A stretch of 5,146 nucleotides of DNA from Bacillota bacterium (GTDB taxonomy: Bacteria > Bacillota > Bacilli > Tumebacillales > Effusibacillaceae), in the NCBI GenBank assembly GCA_020059765.1, contig JAGVBM010000095.1, forward strand, positions 1 through 5,146. Direction: 5' to 3'. Numbering within the stretch: the stretch's first letter is position 1; every line of letters starts with the position of its first letter. The notes under the pieces are model-generated. The model ran no database searches. It worked only from the letters and a program-made list of their open reading frames with translations, and was not told the origin of the DNA. A program made the translations under genes and the position numbers. Below are positions 1-4,031 of this stretch, piece after piece.

Positions 1-852
1 ATAAGAAACGAGCTTGTCTTTGTTTTGATCGATCGCATCCCACATCGCCTGCAGTGTTGCGGCCGACATCCGGTTCAAATCAAGGGGTTCCTTGTGAACC
101 GAATCCCACCCCCGGTGACGATACAGGTTCAAGCGGAATCCGCCCAAATGATTCAACGCTTGTGCAGACAATTCGGCTGAGTCTTTCCAGGCCTCTTCCC
201 ATTTGGCAAAGACGCCTGCCCGTACCGCACGATCCGCATGATACAGCAGGTTGCTAGCCTGACCGACAGACAGATCCTGCAACTGACCGTCTTTTTCAAA
301 AGGGATCACAATCCGGCCGACGACGGAACTGTACAGTTCTGACCATGCGTGATACCCGTCCACCGCCAGATCGTTTGCCAACACCTCCCGTTCCGGCGCC
401 AGCTTTTCGGCGGAGCGGATCCGTCGTTCGTTGACTGGAAACGCGATCGGACGAATCTCCTCTTCGGCCAGCAGCGCTTCCCACACGTCTTGCGGAACTT
501 GCAGAATTCGCTCATCCAAGCCGATCATAGCCGATGAATAAGCCCCGCTATATTGAACGATCCTTCCGTACAGCAGTTTCGCTTTGTCATCTTTCGTGTT
601 TTGCGCCGTCAGACATTCAGTGAAGGCAGACGCTTCCCGCAAACGGGTCTCAATGTCTTGCGCCAGTAAAATCACGCTTTTGAACTCTGCCGTTTCCCCA
701 GCGTTTCGAGGAACATTCAGATTGTTGATTCGTTGCTGGAGGGCTTCGATATCCGTTTGCAATTGGCCGAGAAATCCGACAAACGCTTCCGAATCGCTGC
801 CTCCCGGAAAGAATACGTCCAAGTCCCACACCATGCTCAGTTCTTTATTCAT
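1..852 (-). CDS. M3 family oligoendopeptidase (PepF-like), N-terminal part, cut by the window edge
   Basis: The frame is open from an ATG at 852 to the window edge with no stop, giving 284 residues of a protein family usually near 600. The opening (VWDLDVFFPGGS, residues 8-19), a helical first 110 residues, and DLAVDGYHAWSELY (residues 161-174) match my knowledge of PepF/M3B peptidases. These are cytoplasmic zinc metallopeptidases that cut short peptides. The catalytic HEXXH motif would lie further along and is not visible, so activity cannot be judged. A GGGGG run five bases before the ATG at 852 is the best ribosome binding site. An in-frame ATG at 864 would add four residues but has no visible site. 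The gene follows the toxin locus on the same strand with a long gap, so it probably has its own promoter. I found only poor -35/-10 matches there. The family call is firm, the exact subfamily is not. Confidence 0.85.
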   Translation of the reverse strand, partial: MNKELSMVWDLDVFFPGGSDSEAFVGFLGQLQTDIEALQQRINNLNVPRNAGETAEFKSVILLAQDIETRLREASAFTECLTAQNTKDDKAKLLYGRIVQYSGAYSSAMIGLDERILQVPQDVWEALLAEEEIRPIAFPVNERRIRSAEKLAPEREVLANDLAVDGYHAWSELYSSVVGRIVIPFEKDGQLQDLSVGQASNLLYHADRAVRAGVFAKWEEAWKDSAELSAQALNHLGGFRLNLYRHRGWDSVHKEPLDLNRMSAATLQAMWDAIDQNKDKLVSY

Positions 853-956
853 AAGTACCCCCATAGTAAATAATGATGCGCCACGTCTACTATTTCTATA
901 GTATGGCTGAATTTTCCTTTTCAGTCGAGAAGTTCAAAAGTTATCGTGACTTCCAT

Positions 957-985
957 TTGCTTGCAGTGAACGGATGTGTTAAGAT
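957..985 (+). promoter_or_regulatory. Candidate promoter for an antisense (antitoxin) RNA
   Basis: The elements are TTGCTT at 957-962, a 17-base spacer, and TAAGAT at 980-985. A TG one base upstream of the hexamer makes it an extended -10 form. Transcription would start near 992 and run toward the toxin gene. The -35 matches the consensus at three positions and the -10 at four, so this is a moderate candidate. A competing -10 (TACAAT, 1059-1064) lies further inside, with TTGCTG at 1034-1039 at a long 19-base spacing. Confidence 0.35.
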
Positions 986-996
986 TTATGCATAAA
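985..996. repeat. 12-bp perfect palindrome TTTATGCATAAA
   Basis: The 12 bases read identically on both strands. The site lies between the toxin terminator and the oligoendopeptidase gene, three bases from a second palindrome. It coincides with the predicted start of a plus-strand RNA (about 992). It could be an operator or chance AT-rich symmetry. No protein family is recognised from the motif. Confidence 0.5.
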
Positions 997-999
997 CGG

Positions 1000-1011
1000 G
1001 AATCATGATTC
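1000..1011. repeat. 12-bp perfect palindrome GAATCATGATTC
   Basis: This is a second perfect 12-base palindrome, with its centre about 15 bases from the centre of the preceding one. It sits just beyond the U-rich tail of the toxin terminator, on the upstream side of the oligoendopeptidase gene. The sequence symmetry is seen directly. A role as a protein-binding site is only inferred. Confidence 0.5.
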
Positions 1012-1013
1012 GT

Positions 1014-1054
1014 AAAGTAAGGAAAGCCGATGGTTGCTGAGAACAACCATCGGC
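1014..1054 (-). terminator. Intrinsic terminator of the toxin mRNA
   Basis: An 11-bp perfect stem (1026-1036 with 1044-1054, GCCGATGGTTG and its complement) closes a 7-base loop. On the minus strand it is followed by the T-rich stretch TTTCCTTACTTT (1025-1014). On the plus strand no T-run follows, so the orientation fits the toxin transcript. Transcription from the promoter at 1286-1291 to here gives an mRNA of roughly 260 nt, similar to known TxpA/BsrG-type mRNAs. Confidence 0.7.
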
Positions 1055-1055
1055 C

Positions 1056-1067
1056 ACATACAATAGT
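1056..1067. repeat. 3' arm of the 12-bp inverted repeat flanking the toxin gene
   Basis: ACATACAATAGT on the plus strand recurs exactly, in inverted orientation, at 1270-1281. In the minus-strand mRNA this copy reads ACUAUUGUAUGU, two bases upstream of the terminator stem. It can therefore pair with the extreme 5' end of the same mRNA. The copy also contains TACAAT, a possible -10 for the antisense RNA. Confidence 0.7.
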
Positions 1068-1101
1068 CGCCCTATAAGGGGGCCAGCTACTAGGAAAGCA
1101 G

Positions 1102-1146
1102 GAAATAACCGCTCTCTCATTGCTCAAGGGGCGGTTATTTCTTTTT
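1102..1146 (+). terminator. Hairpin holding the toxin stop codon; plus-strand terminator
   Basis: An 11-bp perfect stem (1102-1112 GAAATAACCGC with 1131-1141 GCGGTTATTTC) encloses an 18-base loop. On the plus strand it continues into CTTTTT (1141-1146), giving an intrinsic terminator for RNA coming from the left. On the minus strand the toxin stop codon TAA lies inside the stem, as I recall for relatives of this toxin family. There the hairpin should stabilise the mRNA or mask its 3' end instead of terminating, since only CTGCTTTCC follows. Confidence 0.7.
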
Positions 1147-1218
1147 GGTAAATGACAGCATACTCACGATTAACATCCCGAAAACAAACATCAGGTTTAA
1201 CGCTTCATATACCGTCAT
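1135..1218 (-). CDS. Type I toxin-like membrane peptide, 27 aa (TxpA/BsrG, 'putative holin-like toxin' type)
   Basis: The 27-residue peptide begins MTVYEALNLM, has one hydrophobic segment (about residues 6-22, ALNLMFVFGMLIVSMLS), and ends SFTKKK. An MTVYEAL start, one membrane helix and a lysine tail are the hallmarks of Bacillota holin-like toxins related to TxpA, BsrE and BsrG. Those peptides act at the cell membrane, or on the cell wall, when unchecked. A very purine-rich site, GGGGGTGGGG (1231-1222), precedes the ATG by three bases. The gene has its own promoter with a LexA box, a stop codon buried in a hairpin, a convergent terminator and a separate 3' terminator, which is the full layout of a type I toxin-antitoxin locus. 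It is at the short end of the family. Toxicity is inferred from the family, not shown. A non-toxic membrane peptide is the main alternative. Confidence 0.8.
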   Translation of the reverse strand: MTVYEALNLMFVFGMLIVSMLSFTKKK

Positions 1219-1241
1219 TGGCCCCACCCCCTTTCATGGGG
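1219..1241 (-). promoter_or_regulatory. Ribosome binding site of the toxin with a local masking hairpin
   Basis: On the minus strand CCCC (1241-1238), the loop ATGAAA, and GGGG (1231-1228) can form a hairpin that covers the first half of the GGGGGTGGGG ribosome binding site. A second C-tract in the 3' untranslated region (GGCCCCCTT, 1084-1076) can pair with the same AAGGGGG. Masked Shine-Dalgarno sequences are established for type I toxin mRNAs. The pairing here is read from sequence only and was not energy-evaluated. Confidence 0.45.
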
Positions 1242-1269
1242 AATGAGCCGACCGACCCTTGAGTGCCAT

Positions 1270-1281
1270 ACTATTGTATGT
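1270..1281. repeat. 5' arm of the 12-bp inverted repeat flanking the toxin gene
   Basis: On the minus strand this reads ACATACAATAGT, an exact inverted match to 1056-1067. The predicted transcription start (1279) falls inside it, so the mRNA would begin AUACAAUAGU. At least ten of the twelve bases would be in the transcript, free to pair with the 3' copy. Confidence 0.7.
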
Positions 1282-1285
1282 TTCT

Positions 1286-1314
1286 ATTATATCACGAACA
1301 TTCGTTCTGTTTGA
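1286..1314 (-). promoter_or_regulatory. Toxin promoter, extended -10 type
   Basis: On the minus strand a perfect TATAAT (1291-1286) is preceded by TGA, making the extended -10 TGATATAAT. At 17 bases upstream the -35 region is TCAAAC (1314-1309), a poor match that the extended -10 can compensate. The start would be near 1279, leaving a leader of about 60 nt before the toxin ATG. This is the best promoter in the window by sequence. Confidence 0.75.
1295..1308. promoter_or_regulatory. lexA box: Putative LexA (DinR) SOS box in the toxin promoter
   Basis: CGAAC-ATTC-GTTCT differs from the Gram-positive SOS consensus CGAAC-N4-GTTCG at one position, and its GAAC-N4-GTTC core is perfect. It lies between the -35 and -10 elements of the toxin promoter, about -16 to -29 from the predicted start. 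LexA bound there would block RNA polymerase. It predicts that DNA damage induces the toxin mRNA. Binding has not been shown. Confidence 0.6.
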
Positions 1315-1393
1315 TACTAAATAAACTTTAATTGCAAGAATTCTATGAGTAATTGACAGGAAGTTCGGCAGGCGACTTGGATGATGTTTCCTG

Positions 1394-1435
1394 CAAAAAA
1401 AACAAAAAAAGAGACCTTCCAACGACGGAAGGCCT
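1394..1435 (-). terminator. Strong intrinsic terminator after the small hypothetical gene
   Basis: The minus-strand RNA forms a 9-bp stem (1435-1427 with 1420-1412) around the loop GUCGUU, then runs into TCTTTTTTTGTTTTTTTT. One pair is a G-U in the minus-strand RNA but would be an A-C mismatch in a plus-strand RNA, which supports the minus orientation. It begins 16 bases after the stop codon of the 56-residue gene and probably also stops read-through from the hut genes. Confidence 0.85.
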
Positions 1436-1451
1436 GAAAAAGAAGAGAGTT

Positions 1452-1622
1452 TTAGGGGTGGAGGTACTTCAACCGCCAATCTTCGTAGGGATCCTCGATT
1501 GGCCAGTCGCGTTTACGATCATTCAAGAGAATTTGAACCACATGTTGGTTCGTGGGGAAGAGCGCGGCACCGTTCAGAAACGAAACCAGCGCCTTCAGAA
1601 CAATGCCGGTTTTTGGTTTCAT
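1452..1622 (-). CDS. Small hypothetical protein, 56 aa
   Basis: I do not recognise this protein. It starts MKPKTGIVLKALVSF, has a hydrophobic or amphipathic segment at residues 6-22, then a charged, Trp- and Pro-containing tail (residues 35-56, with RKRDWPIEDPYEDW). There are no cysteines and no clear signal peptidase site. The ATG at 1622 is chosen because GGAGGGG lies at the correct distance just before it. An upstream in-frame TTG at 1640 would put that ribosome binding site inside the coding region. Its own ribosome binding site, a candidate promoter at 1720-1748, and a terminator just after the stop make a real gene likely. It sits 163 bases after hutG on the same strand. The layout of a cationic hydrophobic head and acidic tail loosely recalls small secreted or peptide-signal precursors, but I assign no function. 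Confidence 0.65.
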   Translation of the reverse strand: MKPKTGIVLKALVSFLNGAALFPTNQHVVQILLNDRKRDWPIEDPYEDWRLKYLHP

Positions 1623-1719
1623 ACATCCCCTCCGTTTCAAGTCAATTCCGAATGTGGATTGAGATTTGGAATGTGAGGAAGTTGGTGCGACGAATGCTGT
1701 GTCTCATGCGGTTGTCTAC

Positions 1720-1748
1720 AGCATAGCAGGCGTGAAAAGAGGCTACAA
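1720..1748 (-). promoter_or_regulatory. Candidate promoter of the small hypothetical gene
   Basis: On the minus strand TTGTAG (1748-1743) and TATGCT (1725-1720) are separated by exactly 17 bases, with TGC directly before the -10, an extended -10 form. The start would be near 1713, giving a leader of about 90 nt. Each hexamer is an imperfect match, so confidence is modest. A 7-bp inverted repeat (ATGCTGT at 1694-1700, ACAGCAT at 1718-1724) overlaps the -10 and the predicted start. Confidence 0.4.
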
Positions 1749-1785
1749 TTGTTTGTGTCAGTATAGCTTACAAAAAATTTAATTT

Positions 1786-2754
1786 TTATTTAGTTTCAGG
1801 TGATCGTAACGCCACCCCTGTTAGAAATGTTAACATAAATTGCACCGCCAAACGAGAGGTTATATTTCGGACGTCCTGCGTTGGATCAATGCAGACGAAA
1901 TCGATCCCTTGCACCTGCGGCCAAGTTCCCAACTGGTGCAGCGCATCCATGACGTCCCAAGGATTCATGCCGCCCGTACCGATCGCCGGACAGCCGGGTG
2001 CATACGCCTGATCGATTACGTCCACGTCAAAACTCACATAAACGGCACTCGTCCCGTTGCCCGCGATTTGCAGCGCCTGCTTCATAATCTCGGCCATGCC
2101 GATCCGCCGTACGTCCCGTGCGGAAAAAACGGTGACTCCCCGCTCCGTCACATAGTTGTGATAGGCGCGGGCATTCATGAACCCCCGGATGCCGATCTGC
2201 ACCAGATTGGCACCATCCACCACGCCCTCTTCCAGCAGTTGGCGGAACGAGGTTCCGTTGGAAGGACCGCCGTCTTCCAGGTTGCGCACGTCATGATGGG
2301 CATCGAAATGAATGATGCCGATTTTCCCTGGATACCGGTCTTTGAATGCGCGAACGGAAGGGGCGGAGATCGAATGGTCGCCGCCGATCAAGATCGGCAG
2401 CAATCCCGGAAACTTGCTGTACACGCCGCGCATCGTTTCTTCAATTCGCTTGTGCGAGGCGGGGATGTCCGTCACATGCATGGCAATATCCCCCAGATCG
2501 CGAACCGGCAGTTGACTGAGATCCACCTGATAGTCGAGGGAATAGGTCGTGAAGGACTTGAAAGCGGCACGCACCGCTGCCGGCGTCATCGAGGCTCCGC
2601 TGTGCGAGATGGAAGACTTCGACAAAGGGACGCCGATCACCGCCGCAAGAACCGATTCCGCTCCGTCCCAAGGACGCAGCCAGTGGGAAACTTTTGTCTC
2701 CAAGCGATCGCGAAAAGCGGCTTGTTCCGGACTGTATAAAAAGGGGATTTCCAT
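1786..2754 (-). CDS. hutG: Formimidoylglutamase (HutG), arginase/ureohydrolase superfamily
   Basis: This enzyme hydrolyses N-formimidoyl-L-glutamate to L-glutamate and formamide, the last step of the Bacillus-type histidine pathway in the cytoplasm. It has 322 residues, close to the family's usual 310-320. The ureohydrolase two-manganese site is complete: H127 in GGDHS, D151/H153/D155 in FDAHHD, and D243/D245 in SFDVDVID. The family's ending DPTQD...T...LTFL is present near the C-terminus. The chosen ATG at 2754 shares one base with the hutI stop (TGATG) and has AAAGGAGA (2770-2763) eight bases upstream. A TTG at 2757 is less likely. Agmatinase or arginase is the alternative from the fold alone, but placement directly after hutI settles the function. 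No good hairpin terminator follows the stop, only an AT-rich stretch. Confidence 0.95.
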   Translation of the reverse strand: MEIPFLYSPEQAAFRDRLETKVSHWLRPWDGAESVLAAVIGVPLSKSSISHSGASMTPAAVRAAFKSFTTYSLDYQVDLSQLPVRDLGDIAMHVTDIPASHKRIEETMRGVYSKFPGLLPILIGGDHSISAPSVRAFKDRYPGKIGIIHFDAHHDVRNLEDGGPSNGTSFRQLLEEGVVDGANLVQIGIRGFMNARAYHNYVTERGVTVFSARDVRRIGMAEIMKQALQIAGNGTSAVYVSFDVDVIDQAYAPGCPAIGTGGMNPWDVMDALHQLGTWPQVQGIDFVCIDPTQDVRNITSRLAVQFMLTFLTGVALRSPETK

Positions 2755-4031
2755 CAAACCCGTCTCCTTTCCCAGACGACGACCCGACCGTTTTTGACGA
2801 CGGCAAAGGTATGGTTAATGCCAAAATGGTAGGGCAGATAGGCCAAGTTGGGGGCGTCAAACACTGCCAGATCCGCCCGTTTTCCCGGTTCGACAGAACC
2901 GATTTCCTGCGCTCGTCCGATTGCGCTTGCCGCATTCAAGGTAACCGCAGTCAGAATTTCTTCCGGCGTCATTCTCAGCTTGAGAGAGGCCAATGCGATA
3001 ATCAATTGGATCGATTCGGTCGGACTGGATCCCGGATTGTAGTCGGTGGCCAGCGCGACAGGAAGATGGAAACGGTCGATCATGTCACGGGCGCGGGCAG
3101 GCGCCGCTCCCAGATTGAAAGACGTGCCCGGCAGCAGCACTGCAATCGTGCCTGCTGCAGCCATGGCCGCCAGCCCTGCATCGCTCGCCGCCAGCAGATG
3201 TTCCGCCGAAATCGCCCCCACTTCGGCGGCCAATTCGGCTCCGCCGAGTGATTCAATTTCATCCGCATGCAGCTTTGGGGTCATGCCCAAGAATTGGGCC
3301 GCTTGCAAAATTCGCCGCGACTGATCCGCTGTAAACACCCCCTCTTCGCAGAACACATCGCAAAACTCCGCAAGTTCCCGTTCCGCCACAGCCGGCAGCA
3401 TTTGTTCAATCACAAGCTGCACATAGCCTTCCGGATTCGCCTTGTATTCTTCCGGTATCGCGTGCGCCCCGAGAAATGTGCTGACAACGTCGACCGGATG
3501 GAATTCGTGCAGTTTGCGGGCCACCTCCAATTGTTTCAGCTCGTCTTCCACGGTCAAACCATACCCGCTTTTCGCTTCCACCGTTGTAACCCCTTGCAGC
3601 AGCATTTCGTTCAAACTGCGGGTCGCTTGCGTAAGCAATTGCGCCGGGGAGGCGGCACGGGTGGCCCGGACGGTAGACAGGATGCCGCCGCCTTGGGCAA
3701 GAATCTCCAGATAGGAGACACCCGCCCGTTTTAAGGACAGCTCGTTTTCTCGCGACCCGCCGTGCACCAGATGGGTGTGGGGATCGACCAGTCCGGGGGT
3801 TACCAGTCTTCCTTCCAGATCGACGGTTTGCAGCACCGGAACTTTTTCAATCTGACGCAGAACGTCGTGTTCCGTCCCAACGGCGACAATTGTCTTCCCG
3901 CGAATCGCCACCGCCGCCCGATGGATCGTTTGGACTTGCTGCATGTCCGTGCCCCGGAGCGGCCGAATGCCCAAGGGTGTCACCAGGGTGCCGATTCCTG
4001 TCAGCAATAAGTCGATTGGATGTGTCGTCAT
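2754..4031 (-). CDS. hutI: Imidazolonepropionase (HutI)
   Basis: HutI opens the imidazolone ring of 4-imidazolone-5-propanoate to give N-formimidoyl-L-glutamate. It belongs to the metal-dependent amidohydrolase superfamily and acts in the cytoplasm. The 425 residues match the family length (about 420). The metal ligands are H85 and H87 in VDPHTHLVHGG, H255 in KLHADE, and D330 in ATDYNPG. E258 and H278 (in SAEHLL) occupy the catalytic positions, and R94 lies in GGSRENE. The start is the ATG at 4031, which overlaps the hutU stop as ATGA and has GGAGGGA (4043-4037) five bases upstream. An ATG at 4052 would add seven residues but would bury that ribosome binding site. The C-terminus VVWERRRV runs into the hutG ribosome binding site, so translation of hutU, hutI and hutG is probably coupled. 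Confidence 0.96.
   Translation of the reverse strand: MTTHPIDLLLTGIGTLVTPLGIRPLRGTDMQQVQTIHRAAVAIRGKTIVAVGTEHDVLRQIEKVPVLQTVDLEGRLVTPGLVDPHTHLVHGGSRENELSLKRAGVSYLEILAQGGGILSTVRATRAASPAQLLTQATRSLNEMLLQGVTTVEAKSGYGLTVEDELKQLEVARKLHEFHPVDVVSTFLGAHAIPEEYKANPEGYVQLVIEQMLPAVAERELAEFCDVFCEEGVFTADQSRRILQAAQFLGMTPKLHADEIESLGGAELAAEVGAISAEHLLAASDAGLAAMAAAGTIAVLLPGTSFNLGAAPARARDMIDRFHLPVALATDYNPGSSPTESIQLIIALASLKLRMTPEEILTAVTLNAASAIGRAQEIGSVEPGKRADLAVFDAPNLAYLPYHFGINHTFAVVKNGRVVVWERRRV

Larger units (their letters stand above)
992..1146 (+). ncRNA. Putative antisense antitoxin RNA of the type I toxin locus
   Basis: In characterised TxpA/RatA and BsrG/SR4 systems of Bacillus subtilis, a convergently transcribed RNA overlaps the toxin mRNA 3' end and silences it. 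Here the plus strand has a candidate promoter (957-985) and an intrinsic terminator with a U-tract (1102-1146). Between them is sequence complementary to the whole toxin 3' untranslated region and the last four codons including the stop. The RNA would be about 155 nt from the outer promoter, or about 75 nt from the inner TACAAT at 1059-1064. The terminator is well supported. The 5' end is inferred, and no expression evidence exists here. Confidence 0.4.

Noticed and set aside
584..901. A 105-codon plus-strand frame opposite the peptidase gene
   Set aside because: It is the shadow of the M3B peptidase reading frame, whose residue pattern matches the family closely. The plus frame has no ribosome binding site or motif.
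1234..1479. An 81-codon minus-strand frame overlapping the terminator and toxin promoter
   Set aside because: It would be translated through an intrinsic terminator and a promoter, with no ribosome binding site. Only its last eleven codons (from the ATG at 1269) may matter, as a mini-ORF in the toxin leader.
1535..1551. GAACCA-CATGT-TGGTTC inverted repeat, which resembles a LexA box
   Set aside because: The GAAC and GTTC half-sites are nine bases apart instead of four, and the repeat lies within the coding sequence of the small gene, so it is not a proper SOS box.
1353..1676. A 107-codon plus-strand frame across the small gene region
   Set aside because: It runs through the terminator and A-tract (1394-1435) and opposite the better-supported 56-residue gene. 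It has no promoter or ribosome binding site and shows low-complexity Lys stretches.
1770..1790. AT-rich symmetry (AAAAATT-T-AATTTTT) just after the hutG stop as a terminator
   Set aside because: The stem would be all A-U with almost no loop, too weak for an intrinsic terminator. The real terminator is more likely at 1394-1435.
1840..2739. A 299-codon open frame on the plus strand opposite hutG
   Set aside because: It is the antisense frame of an intact, strongly conserved hutG. Its translation is rich in Arg and His with no recognisable motif, and it has no ribosome binding site. Long antisense frames are common in GC-rich genes.
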